From assembly GCF_002994745.2 (NCBI RefSeq), contig NC_037088.1, positions 3,229,001-3,293,000 on the forward strand: 64,000 nucleotides of DNA. Reading direction: 5' to 3'. Of the stretch, positions 46,240 through 58,521 are shown one piece after another. The stretch comes from Rosa chinensis (taxonomy: Eukaryota; Streptophyta; Magnoliopsida; Rosales; Rosaceae). How positions within the stretch are numbered: the first letter of the stretch is position 1; every line of letters starts with the position of its first letter. Position numbers and translations under genes: made by a program. The notes below the pieces were generated by a model. That model was given only the letters and a program-made list of their open reading frames with translations, had not been told where the DNA came from and searched no databases.

Positions 46240-46420
46240 AAGGCTTGATCACCTAAGGGACAGTTTTTAAGGGACTCTGAGGGACAAGTGAATCTGACGG
46301 CTAAAAATAAATGCACAGTTTTAAGTTGTTACAATTTCTGCTTTTATATTTAATACATGTGGTTGAGATGCATTTGTCCCTCACAGTCTCTTAAAACTGT
46401 CCCTTAGGTGAGCAAATCTG
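46240..46420. mobile_element. Mutator-like MITE, 181 bp, 10-bp duplication
   Basis: Inverted ends share TCACCTAAGGGACAG (left, 46249) and CTGTCCCTTAGGTGA (right, 46397-46411), with looser pairing at the outermost 9 bases. A perfect 10-bp direct repeat TTATCTTTAG (46230-46239 and 46421-46430) flanks it, the size made by Mutator-like transposases. It lies immediately next to the copia target duplication, whose last two bases overlap this repeat. Confidence 0.8.
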
Positions 46421-46430
46421 TTATCTTTAG

Positions 46431-47403
46431 TATCATTTCTCAATGATAATTTTTAATATTTTGAGTCTTTTCATACGGTACCAATTTATTGACCATATTT
46501 ATATAATATAAATAATATATAGTCCCTAAATTTTTGGAAATGACAAGAGTCGTACTCACCATATAGTCCACATCCCTAGATTATATTAACCTAGTTTCAC
46601 ACAAAGGACAGGTTGAATCTTGTTTTAATACGAAGCTTCACACATACATGGACAGAAGAAGGTTCACCATATCGCTCTTGATAATTGAAATAAAAGACGC
46701 CTGCCCGTAATGCTCCGGGTGATATCAGGGGCTTTGGAGAACCAAGGGAGGTTCATGCAGATTCTAAGTTTTGTGACACCAAAACCAATTGTCCTTTCCC
46801 TTTCTGCTTTCTGTATTGTAGCTAGCTTAATTAGTTGTTATATATTTAGCTTCTGTCCTTTACTGGGCTCAAGGTTTCCAAATGGCAAGTGAAACCAGAT
46901 TTTTGATTACATATTCATATACTTTGTATAGTTGGGAAAATGTCCATATACTAAATTTGAGCTACACTAATTCCATTTATCCAAACATCTTATGAAATTG
47001 TCCATTTACCCAATAAATTATATATTTTTTCCCCTAACTCCCAATTAAATTTTTTTTTTTGTTTGTTTATTTTGGGTCAATTTTGCCCTCTCTCTCTTAG
47101 TCACTTAGAGAGAGAGAGAGAAATCATCGAAGACTTCACCGGACTCCGGCGGCAGGTGACTGGTGACTGGTGATTGGAGATCAAAATCCGATGATCGGCC
47201 GCCAGAATCTAACAACCGGTGATCTGAGTCTGTCGTCCAGTTTTATTGCCCTTGAATAATACCCAATATACTTTTTATTGCCCCCAATAAAAATTTATTG
47301 GGTTTTATTGGAGGGTAATAAAAGTCTTTGGCTATCTCTTTAGAAACCTCTGAAGTCCGGTGTTTGGTGTTTGGTTGTATTGTCCCCCCAGTAATACCCA
47401 ATA
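46431..47403. other. Intergenic; (GA)n tract at 47106-47121
   Basis: No gene recognised. The segment 47288-47380 (starting AATTTATTGGGTTTTATTGG) recurs as a diverged direct copy at about 48548-48620, on the other side of the LINE-like insertion. Confidence 0.5.
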
Positions 47404-48520
47404 AACTTTTTTTTTAAAGAAGGGCTGGTGCAACTGCCCTTAAGCCTTGATTAATGAAACTGTTGAATACAAGGGGAGGAACATTGAGCCTAAACCCCTG
47501 ATTACAATAAGCAACTAGAGTACGTCCTGAAATAATATCAGGAATCTCTACATAATACTTGTATTCTAACAAGCACCAACTAGCAAAGAGCGCTCTACTG
47601 GCTGCTCCATTTGCTTTGTAATAGCAGTGACATAATGGAAAGATAACTCGATATGTAACACGATTATAATGTAGCATAATTGCCAACTTTAGCACAGTTT
47701 TCCTACTATGATGCCGCCAGATGATAAATCATATGACACTCAGTTTCATCCTGCCACTAGGCGGTAGCGACCATTTGACAAAGCAAATAACTCGTTGCCA
47801 ACCAAGAGCAACTAAGGCACATTGAGTGCATTCACAGGCACAAAGCCCGAATAACCCTACAAGATACCGGCAGGGACTTATTACTCGCCAAAGGCGAGAC
47901 AATGCTAACCAATTAAAATAAATAATACTAAAACCAAAAATTAAACAACCAGCCCAGACTTGGACCTAGAAAAGGGCCCAAACCTAAGGCCCAATCCAAG
48001 AAGCAGGAGATACACCAGACGCCAGCCAAGCCTGGCCCACCCCACCACCGGAAAATCCTCCACCGCCCCGCTCCGCCACCATCGTCGGACATCCTCCGAC
48101 ATCAATCTGCCATCCCTGTCACACCATGGAGATGCGACATCCCAGATATCCCAGATCTTGTCCCATCGAAGCATAAGCACCATAGAGAAATTCCATACCA
48201 GATTGGATCCTTGAGATCCAAACCAGACTGACGCTATCCAATTAGACCCCAACCGCTCCGCCCTGTTCGTATGACAACCTGACTACCTCCGAACCCGAAC
48301 TCCAATCTGCCGATCGAGCCAGTGAGGGACGAACCAAAACCTGGCTACCACTGCCATCTCCTCCTCTTGGGCCTCACAGACAACCAGCGTGTTTCACCAT
48401 ATCCACAAGGGGTCAACAATGGCCAGTCCGACGATGGTGAAATAGCTCGCCGCCGGACAGGGAGGAAACTCTCTTCTTTCCCTCAGGCGCGTCAGGCACG
48501 TTCTCTCTCTTAATTTTTAG
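47404..48520 (-). mobile_element. LINE-like element, minus strand, with A tail
   Basis: On the minus strand it ends in CAGCCCTTCTTT followed by an A run (a T run at 47408-47416 on plus). Just before that lies a frame (47695-47414) starting LAIMLHYNRV and containing HCYYKANGAASRALFASWC, which looks like the last part of a LINE RNase H (Y-x-x-A-N-x-x-A). The upstream part, 48252-47941, is an unassigned Trp/Arg-rich frame. It is the uninterrupted relative of the 7600-10343 element. Confidence 0.6.
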
Positions 48521-49416
48521 TTCAATTAATCTCTCCTTGATTTAAATTTATTGGGTTTTGTTGGGAGGCAATAAAAGTCTCTAGCGACCTCTTTGGGAGC
48601 TTCCGGCCTGTGACTGGATTCGGGTGAAGTCTCCAATGACTTTTTAATTATACAGAGGGCAAACTTGTCTTTTTACCTATAAATTGGGTAAGTTGACACA
48701 CAAATCTTTATTGGAATAAGTGGGCATTTGTTGGGACACTGGAGGTAAACTTTGCATTATGTAGTAGGAAAAACAACCGTTTGTTTGCATTTTTTGTTTT
48801 CATTCTTTTATGAGAGGAACACATAGATCTACGTTATTTTAAATTACACACACAGAGAATATAAATTCACATGTTAAGGCGTTTCATATATGCGTAAATT
48901 ACTTTCTTTATAAAATATCTAACATATTGCGTTGTCTCGATCAAGTGCAGTATGAAGTCAAACTGTATCTAACATATTGTTTTTTTTTTTTTTAGAAGAA
49001 TACTTCATTGTCTTGTCAAACTGTTTGCAAAGAAAATTTTCTTGAAAAGAATCAATGGAATACCAAGACCCTTTTCTTTTCGTGATTTAAAAATTTGAAA
49101 AATTCCTTCTAAATCATTAATCCCAATTTGAGGCAAAGAAAGTAAAGAAAGATTAAATTTGTAAATAGGTCTTGACTAATGTGGCAAATATATAGTGAGG
49201 TGTACAAAATCAAATTGCCAAATCGGAATGCATATAATTCAGACACAAGAAATTGTGTGTTTGAATGAAATACGTGATGCTTTCCGTTCCAACAACCTAT
49301 GTTGCCCATAGGTTTTAGAAAACTTTAACTGGCCTTTCTGAGAATAAAATATCTCGTATCATGCGTTTTAATCATGGAGTGTCTTGCCCATTAATTATGA
49401 TTTGAACTTTCAACAT
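48521..49416. other. AT-rich intergenic, nothing recognised
   Basis: Includes the diverged second copy of the AATTTATTGGG... segment at 48548-48620. No ORF or element border was found beyond it. Confidence 0.5.
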
Positions 49417-49425
49417 TAATATGAT

Positions 49426-50574
49426 GGGCAAATGATATAGGGCCTCAATGAGGTTTAAGATTTATGGCCTCAAATCCTAAGTGTCATGCCATGTAAGCAA
49501 ATACTAATTTTATTTTCAATTTCACATAATATATTTTGCCACATCATACTATTGCAACACCAACTTTACCCTTTTATATTTCCTTTTGGATGTTAGGGGT
49601 GAATCAATTACATTAATGAATTTAATTAGGTGATGAAAAAAAAATCAGCTATTAATTATATATTAATTTAAGAGATATGTCTACAAATTCTTTAACCAAT
49701 ATTTTTCTTCATTTATTTAAATTCTTTCCTATAATTTTTCTTTCCAAATAGCATAAATATATTGAATTAGGTGTCAAGAAATAGGCAATAACTTTATTGA
49801 TTAATTTCATCCAAAAAAATAGCATTTGGAAAATACATATGTCTTTTTTTTTTTTTTTTTTGAGAGAAACTGTCAACTCAAATAGATCAGGAAGTAAACT
49901 CCTTGGAAAATACATCAACAATACAAGCTGGAGGCTCTAGGCCCCAAAATAAAGAACTAGTAGAAGAACAAGCAAAACGAGCTAAAGTATGAGCCATAAC
50001 ATAGAAAATACATATGTCTAAATTAAGAGGTAAGAAAAAAATTTCATGTTCGTAGCATTCATTAATTATTATCTACAATCTAAATATAAGGAAAATAAGC
50101 AAACAGAAAATAATAAACTAAAATATAATGTTTAAACCCTAGCTACATAAAGAGAAAAGAATGAACATAAGAACATATATAATGATATAACTATGTATTT
50201 TTCACATTATATTTTCAAAATTTACAGAAACGCAACAAAGGTTAAACTCATATACATGTGTTATGCAAATCTATTGATCAAATGTATGTGCAAATCTATT
50301 GATTGAATTACATGAAATTTTTTCTATTCTTGACATTGTTATTTAAATCTAAGCATGAGTGTAATGAAAAAAAAAAAGACAATAATTTTTTCTTTTAGAA
50401 AAAAAAAATCAAAATAACTTAGAGTCATTAGATTTTGGAAGGCTAAAATGGTATTTTTCTCAAGAATTACATGGCATGATTTAACAAATAGGTGATGTGT
50501 GTAGGTGATATGGTATGACACATAATATTGAGGTCATAAATCTTAAGCCTCATTGAGGCCACAAATCATTTTCC
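49426..50574. mobile_element. Mutator-like non-autonomous element, 9-bp TSD, with nested LINE stub
   Basis: Inverted ends: GGGCAAATGATATAGGGCCTC on the left pairs with GAGGCCACAAATCATTTTCC on the right; the following blocks CAATGAGG(T/C)TTAAGATTTATG also pair. A perfect 9-bp duplication TAATATGAT (49417-49425 and 50575-50583) supports a Mutator-like transposition. The interior is extremely AT-rich and has no transposase. A LINE stub (49844-50003) was inserted later. Confidence 0.88.
49844..50003 (-). mobile_element. 160-bp LINE stub with 15-bp TSD
   Basis: An 18-base T run at 49844-49861 is the A tail on the minus strand. The rest encodes the last residues of a LINE RNase H (A-H-T-L-A-R-F-A on the minus strand near 49990) and a short 3' UTR. 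Perfect target duplication GAAAATACATATGTC at 49829-49843 and 50004-50018. A severely 5'-truncated insertion into the Mutator-like element. Confidence 0.93.
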
Positions 50575-50583
50575 TAATATGAT

Positions 50584-51120
50584 ATCAGAATAGACAATTC
50601 ATCCAAACATGTCTAGTTGTATTCTAATTTCTCAGAACTTTAACAGTGCTCCGACTTTTAATTTCTTGCAAGGTTCGTCTTTTTAGATCAACAATGAAAA
50701 AAGAAATCATATATTGAGACTTGAATTCACTGATGTTGCATGTAGAAAACAACACAACTGAGGAAGGCACTATTCTATCACCGACTAAGCATCTTTAAAT
50801 CCATGCCACTTTGAACCTGTACTATTCTGCGTCACCTTCTTGGCGTTAATTCTTAAGCAGTCAGATTTCTGAAGCACTGCTGAGATATCGCCCATTATTT
50901 AAAATTGAAATTGAACTTATTTGACCTTCTTGTCAAGTATGGGGACATTTCATTTTCATAGCGCGCAGTTTATATTTTTTTGAATTTCGATCACTTTCGC
51001 TCGGTATGAGGTCTTGTGGTTCACACATTTGCAGTAATATATAGCTTAGATTGTGAGAACAGTATTTGATAACTTCAGAAACACTTTGAACTTTGCAGCA
51101 ACTATTTTTCAAACATAAGC
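50584..51120 (+). promoter_or_regulatory. Upstream region of the MATE gene
   Basis: Intergenic sequence before the MATE start. A TATA-like TATATAG lies at 51038-51044, about 77 bases before the ATG. CTTTGCAG at 51093-51100 could be a 5'-UTR intron acceptor; I cannot tell. No other element was recognised. Confidence 0.35.
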
Positions 51121-54100
51121 ATGGGAGAGCAGCAAGATATGCATGAACAAGTGAGCTTTTGGAAGATGCCTGTTGATGTTTTCTTCAGGGATGCAAGGTA
51201 CAGTGTTTTTGAGTCACTTTTCAAAAAAAAATTTATTACCTTTTGATTGCTTTTACTATTGATAAAAGAAAAAAAATCAATATATGTTACTGCATGTGAA
51301 CTGATTGATCCATATATGACGAACGCAATTGCAGGAATGTTTTCAAATGGGATTTGCTTGGTAAGGAGATACTGCAGATTGCAGTCCCTGCTGCCCTGGC
51401 TGTAGCTGCTGATCCTCTCGCTTCCTTAATCGACACAGCTTTCATTGGTCATATAGGTATGTATGCTTTAATCTCGTTTTCTTGATTTGTTTCAGGGATG
51501 TACTAAACTTTAGGCATTCATTCGCAGGATAAATTCTGTTTTTGACTAATGAATGATATGTCCACATCCACACTAAGCTGTATAAGCCCTGACTAAACTA
51601 GTCAGTGCTTCCTCGAAAGATTCAGTATAAATTTTGATTTTCCGTTTTCAGGTCCGGTGGAACTAGCGGCAGCAGGAGTATCTATTGCCTTGTTCAATCA
51701 AGCTTCAAGGATTACTATATTCCCACTTGTCAGTGTCACCACCTCCTTCGTTGCCGAGGAAGATACTGTAGCAAAAATGAAAATAAAAGCAGGAAAAGGC
51801 CTGAAATTGGAGAAGGGTTCAGACATGCTTGATGACCTGGAAAAAGGGGTTGCTAAACCAAAACCTGAGACGAAAGAGCCTGCACTAGATGATGAAAATG
51901 GTGAATCCTCAGAAATGGGCAAGCATCTGGGAAATGATGAAGACAAGGAAAATGGTGAGAACTCAGACAAGATACTAGATGAAGGCAGTGAAGCAAAGAA
52001 TTCCATATCGGAAAATGCTAAGCTGGAGATTGGAGAGAAAGGTGTTCCTAAAAATAGTGAACCACAAGAAAATGGTACTCTTTCACTCCCTCTCTCAAAG
52101 ATTAATGAACATCCTGAAATAATATTAGCATCATAACATTTAGTATTGGTTATTTTATTGACCAGGTTCCAAGACAGGTATTGTAAACGGTCCATCTGTT
52201 GTTATGAGCAAAAATAAGAAGACAAAGATGAAGAACAGAAAGCGTACTATTGCTTCCGCATCGACAGCACTCATCTTCGGTGCAATACTTGGCCTGCTGC
52301 AAGCTATATTTCTCATGTTAGGATCCAAAGTTCTTCTTGGTGTTATGGGTGTGAAACATGTAAGTGGATACGACTCATTGTCATCTATCACGCATTCTTT
52401 GTGTAGTTACAAATCTTTTGAGAGATCCATTATCAAAAATCAGTTAATCAATCAATCGTTATTGAATGTGGGAAATAATAACAAATCTTGTAATATATGG
52501 AGCAGGACTCCCCCATGCTAAAACCAGCAATGAAGTACTTGAGAGTAAGGTCGATCGGTGCACCTGCTGTTCTTCTTACATTGGCCATGCAAGGAATCTT
52601 CCGAGGGTTTAAGGATACTAAAACTCCTTTATATGTCATTGGTAGGCCTAAGAATCTCTTCTGAGATCTTCGTCCTCCTTCTTGCCCTTCAATATCCTTA
52701 AACACAAGAAATGAGGCATAGCCGTATATAAGTTAAAAGAGTCTACCTAGTAATGGACAATTCTTCTGGTTCTTTAGTAGAAGATAATCTCTAGGTGATA
52801 TATTGACATCATTATAGAATAAATTGATAACAGAAAATGCTGGTTGAGAAAACCATAAACATGAAACTGAAAGTAATCTGATCTAGACATACGTACAGTA
52901 TTTAAAAATTACTTTCCTTTTTCTAATCTTTGGTACCAACGGAAAACGAGTGCATGTGTGAGTGTATTGGTTTCATGTGATGAAAACTTACAATAAAGAT
53001 GTCAACGAATCAACAGAAAATATTCACATAAATACCGTAAATATGATTAAGCGTATGCTACTATTGTGAGGCATATTAACTAGTTTTTGAACAGTTTATG
53101 GTTTCTTTGTCAAACTGATGTTTGCATAAATTTTCTCCTACACTAGTTTATTTGTCTCATTCTGTAGTTGTGGGATATGCAATTAACATTGCCTTGGATC
53201 CACTTCTCATCTTTGTATGCGGTTTCGGCATCAGAGGTGCAGCTATTGCACACGTTCTTTCTCAGTGAGTAGTGTACCTTTGTCTTGGTATTCCTTTAAG
53301 AGCTTCCATTGAGTGTATATCATCTTTGTTAACACGAACAATGTTTGGTATCCGTTAAGGTACTTGATGGCACTGGTCCTCTTTTTAATCTTAATGAGAA
53401 AAGTTAATCTCATGCCACCAAGTGTTAAAGACTTGCAGTTTGGCAAGTTTCTTAAGAATGGTAATTAGCTTTTTCATTCAATTTAGTTGCTTTCTTTGAC
53501 AAGTTCTCATCATCTGAGATGTATTCATGGGAACAGGTTCTCTATTGTTGGCTAGGGTTGTTGCTGTGACATTCTGTGTCACCTTAGCTGCATCTTTGGC
53601 AGCACGGCAGGGTCCAACTCCCATGGCTGCATTCCAGACATGCTTACAAGTCTGGTTGACATCATCCCTTCTTGCTGATGGGCTAGCTGTTGCAGGACAG
53701 GTAATATCAAATTTAGTTTGTTCATTTTGTAGTTATAAAATCAGGAAATTTAGTTTTAATTGTTTTCGGTATATGAGATTCTTAATCATAAATCCCTTCT
53801 CTATAGGCTATTCTAGCATGTGCATTTGCTGAGAAAGACTACAAAAAGGCCACAGCTACCGCAACTCGGGTATTACAGGTACTCGACTTTAACCATTCAT
53901 GGATACTTACATTTTCAATTTCCTTTGAGAATTTTCACAGGTTGGAATTTCCTTCTATTCGTTTTTTGTCCAGATGGGATTTATCCTTGGTGTGGGACTC
54001 GCTCTTGTTGTTGGAGTTGGTTTGTACTTTGGAGCTGGAATCTTCTCAAAAGATGTCAATGTTTTGCACCTTATAAAAATTGGCCTCCCTGTATGCCTAC

Positions 54101-54757
54101 TTAGTTCATCGAAAAGCTCATAGTTTATTATCATTATTTTTATAATGAACAAAAATTCATCTAATTTGTTTTCACCACATCTCCCAGTTTGTTGCAGCAA
54201 CACAACCAATTAATTCCCTCTCTTTTGTGTTTGATGGTGTTAACTTTGGAGCATCTGACTTTGCATACTCTGCATATTCCTTGGTAATGAAGTCTTGCAC
54301 TTATTTCTTTCTACATCCTGTTTTCTCCTTTGTGATAAACTGTTATTAATTGTCTAAAATAATTTGTTATTACTTTCAGGTTCTGGTGGCTATAGCAAGC
54401 ATTGTTTCATTGTTCCTTCTCTCTAAATCCGATGGTTTTGTTGGCATTTGGATTGCTTTGACTATCTATATGGGGTTGCGTGCATTCGCTGGCGTATGGA
54501 GGTAATTATGCAACTCAAAATGCTAAGGGCTTCATATTGTAAAACCAGTTAACCATATAAATGTACTATCAATTGGGTATTTCATACAAAGTCACTCCAA
54601 AAGTAATTCAAAAAATGTGGTCCATCAAGCATTACTTCTTTACATTTGTATCTTAATGAATTAGTTGAACTGAGGTTGCTAATAAATTTTCAGGATGGGG
54701 ACTGGAACCGGACCCTGGCGCTTTCTCAAGGGTGGTTCATCACCACAGCTTTCATAA
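51121..54757 (+). CDS. MATE citrate exporter, FRD3/DTX42-43 group, 13 exons, 594 aa
   Basis: Membrane antiporter of the MATE family. FRD3-group members export citrate, for xylem iron movement or aluminium tolerance. Exons: 51121-51197, 51335-51456, 51652-52074, 52166-52359, 52506-52641, 53168-53264, 53360-53460, 53537-53700, 53807-53878, 53974-54090, 54188-54283, 54380-54501, 54694-54757. All introns are GT-AG and phases join without a stop (1,785 nt). Landmarks: ADPLASLIDTAFIGHIGPVE, FNQASRITIFPLVSVTTSF, MQGIFRGFKDTKTPLY, LLADGLAVAGQAILACAFAE, QPINSLSFVFDGVNFGAS, GTGTGPWRFLKGG. A cytoplasmic loop (about residues 106-234) is unusually long, very acidic then basic. The first Met is the only in-frame start before the first transmembrane segment. 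Citrate as substrate is inferred from family. Confidence 0.95.
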
Positions 54758-54912
54758 GTCTAGTAAAATAGGAATACTTAAGATAGTGTATGGCCATGAT
54801 TTTTTTTTCTTTGCTTTATCATCTTCCGGTCAGTGTTATGTATCATAATTTTCCCCATTTTGCATCTTGGTGGTATCTGAAAGACACTCTCGTTTAAATG
54901 TTATGTTGTTAT

Positions 54913-55266
54913 TGATAAAGTAATTTGGGATTCACATCCAAAACCAATTGGCAATGGATGAAATGACCCAAACCCTTATAAACTCATAGGCAAGGTCCCA
55001 TTTTTCTCATGTGGGATGTATATATTCTCAACACGCCCCCGCACGTGTGGCGAATTTTCAAGCTATTCACGTGGACAACTTTTGGGTGACGTGGAGCCCG
55101 TGTGGCCATTAGGCATACACACGTGGGTAACCCGCTCTGATACCATGATAAAGTAATCTGGGGTTCACATCCAAAACCAATTGGCAATAGATGAAGTGGC
55201 CCAAACCCTTATAAACTCATAGGCAAGGTCATATTTTTCCTATGTGGGATGTATATATTCTCAACA
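54913..55266 (-). mobile_element. TRIM family 2, copy D (354 bp, complete)
   Basis: Sits 156 bp after the MATE stop codon, in its likely 3' UTR or flank. LTRs 54913-55033 and 55146-55266 (121 bp each), internal part 112 bp. The sense strand is minus: LTR, then TGGTATCAGAGCGGGTTACC, then the internal part, then GCGGGGGCG and the second LTR. A perfect GTTAT duplication flanks it (54908-54912 and 55267-55271). LTRs differ by about 7 percent by hand count. The internal part has four ACGTG cores, three as CACGTG. It is antisense to the MATE gene. Confidence 0.96.
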
Positions 55267-55271
55267 GTTAT

Positions 55272-55615
55272 ACTATAATTTCACACAACCATTGTATTTG
55301 CCAACTCTTCTAGAGGAGATGGTTTGAAATATGAAATTGAAAGGACTCTCTCTCTCTCTCTCTCATCCGTACTGTTTTTTAGAGTCATTTGTTTTGCTTC
55401 ACACATATAGTGATTCTTCACTGTTATAGTGATTTCTCACATTTGTGGTGATTTTCTTGAGTTAATCTCATTTATGTCTTGTTGTCAAGCGCTGATTTTC
55501 AAGCACAAATAATAAACAAGTTAAACAATCATAATTATATCGGGCGTGATGGTTCAGACATCGACACAAAATACCTGATTTTTTTTCTTTTAAAACAAGT
55601 ATACAATGATGCTCT
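55272..55615. other. Intergenic, short (CT)n tract near 55348
   Basis: No gene or element border recognised between TRIM copy D and the copia LTR. Confidence 0.5.
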
Positions 55616-55824
55616 TGTTGAAGAATGTTGACATTTAGTGTGCCTTGTCAAACTAGGATTAGTTCTATAGTTGTAATAGGAGAGATTTCTTACTCCGAAT
55701 TAGAATAGGAATCCTTATACTCCAAGATTATGTACTTTGTAATCTCTATATATAGGGCTCCTATTATCAATGAATACACACAACTATTCTCTCAATTCTC
55801 TCTACATTCCAATTTCCTTAAACA
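55616..55824 (+). repeat. Copia 5' LTR
   Basis: Starts TGTTGAAGAATGTTGAC, ends CTTAAACA; TATA-like CTCTATATATAGGGC near 55744. The following primer junction is the same as in the copia at 38154-46226, but the LTR sequence differs. Confidence 0.8.
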
Positions 55825-56638
55825 CGTTATCAGCACGAGCCATAACCCTGAATCAAAAGCCAAAAATCATTCTTTCTTCTTTTATGAGTTGTTAAACCCT
55901 AGAACCCTACCCTAGGATTACCTAGTGCGCCTCCTTGCACTGCCGCCCATGCCTACCTGCACACCTACTCAAAACTGGATCAGTCTCGCATACCTGCATC
56001 AACACACGCGTGCGTCACCCTCGCTAAGCAAGATAAGGTAACAAGAAAACATCGAGTAAGTTTTTATAAAAGTTCCTGCTTCTTTTAATTTTCGTTTTCT
56101 TGTGCTTGGGCACTTCCAAAATCTCTTCCTCTACATCCCACCTTTCTTGTAACATGGGTTAGATTCACAAAAGCGGAACCGTGGGGAGTTCACGCTAAAT
56201 TACGAACTAAAAGCGTTCATAAACCACGGACTAAGAGAGTTCATGAGCATTGAAATACTACGGACTAAGAGCGTTCGTGAGTATTAAAATTTGACCATAC
56301 AAACATCATTGTTTTCAATCCAAATCCAAATTTTGAAAATTATCAACAAAGACAATGGTTATAACTCTTTCTCACTAGGCTCATCCAATTAATTGTGATA
56401 TCTAGGAAATGTTTGAACTGAGAGAATGGTTTTACAAGTGAGCATAGCTCCACCAAAATCTTGCCTTACTTTACCTGGTCACAATCAAATTGGAGTTACT
56501 AAAAGGATTGAGTAATTGCTACTTGTCTAAGCTTGATTATCATTTTTGGATTAAATTTTGATTTAGAAACTTTGACGTAATCATTGGCTTTCATTGAAAT
56601 AAAGTGTCGATTTTGATTCGAACTTTATTCATTCAAGT

Positions 56639-56872
56639 ATGTTTTCCGGAGAGCTAGAATGCCTCGTGGATAGTGCTACTACGCACACCATACTTCGAAA
56701 TAGGCAGTTATTTATTGAGATGACGCCTACTCGATCTTCAGTGACTACGATGGCAGGGTCATATAAATTGATTCATGGTCGAGGACCAGCTCAATTCTTG
56801 TTGCCAAATGGCACAATCATTTGTGCCACTGAAGCTCTCAATGTTCCTCGAGCCAGTAGAAACACATTGTGA
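56639..56872 (+). pseudogene. Copia protease remnant
   Basis: Reads ELECLVDSATTHTILRNRQL, with the same DSATTH active-site form as the minus-strand copia, then VTTMAGSYKLIHGRGPAQFL and LPNGTIICATEALNVPRASR. It ends at a TGA (56870-56872). The lineage is close to that of the 38154-46226 element, judging by this block. Confidence 0.85.
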
Positions 56873-57043
56873 GAATGGACAAGAGTTCCTTTGCATCACC
56901 TCTAATGACTACGGACATAAATGAGTATTAGAGAAACGTATGTGTTGTTCTAGTGGGTTGTATGCAACCACTATTCAAATCATTGAATCCAACCACGTTA
57001 TGAGAGATGACTTATGGGATTCTGACACATATAGACTTTGGCA

Positions 57044-57878
<835 letters not shown>

Positions 57879-57935
57879 CTTTGGCATGACTATTTGGGAC
57901 AACCAGGTCGTGACATGATGATACGTATATGGAAG

Positions 57936-58313
57936 AGTAAGAAACAGAAAGTTGTGGCACGTTCTAGTGGTGAGGCAGAGTATAGAGGTATGGCTCACGG
58001 AGTGTGTGAGTTATTGTGGCTGAGAAATCTGTTACGTGATCTGGGTTTCAAAATCAAAAATACCATGCAGTTGTATTGTGACAACAAGGCCGCCATCGAC
58101 ATATCACAGAATCCAGTACAGCATGATCGTACTAAGCATGTGGAGGTTGATCGTCACTTTATAAAGGAGAAGTTAGATGCCAAAATTATTAGCTTCCCTT
58201 TTGTTCGAACTGAAGAGCAACTTGCAGATGTACTCACCAAAGGAGTTTCTAGGAAGGCATTTTATGACTCACTAAGCAAGTTGGGCATGGTTGATGTATA
58301 TGCGCCAACTTGA
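57936..58313 (+). pseudogene. Copia RNase H C-terminal half
   Basis: Reads KSKKQKVVARSSGEAEYRGM (E of SSGEAEY), LLWLRNLLRDLGF, LYCDNKAAIDISQNPVQHDR (D), TKHVEVDRHFIKEKLD and TEEQLADVLTKGVSRKAF (D), ending with a stop at 58311-58313. The codons are undamaged in this stretch. The classic copia ending is followed at once by the purine tract. It is joined abruptly to GAG-pre-integrase residues, so a deletion or recombination lies near 57930. Confidence 0.9.
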
Positions 58314-58521
58314 GGGGGAGTGTTAGTGTGAGTCATTGTTCCCTATTAGGAATAGACTATAAGGGAATATATTGTTGTAACTACTTACCTTGTATAGGTT
58401 GTGTAGTACAGTAGTACACAATAGTTGTAGTACAATTGTAGTCTGTTTATATACACCACAGAATAGGTGTAATATGATATCAGAAAATTCACTCTCAATC
58501 TTATTTTATTTGACTACAACT

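Noticed and set aside
51698..52391. Minus-strand frames over MATE exons 3 and 4
   Set aside because: They mirror the charged loop coding on the plus strand and have no independent support.
58441..58500. TATGATATCAGAA as a primer-binding site after a copia LTR
   Set aside because: It lies inside the presumed 3' LTR region, is imperfect, and no internal region follows; the LINE starts shortly after.
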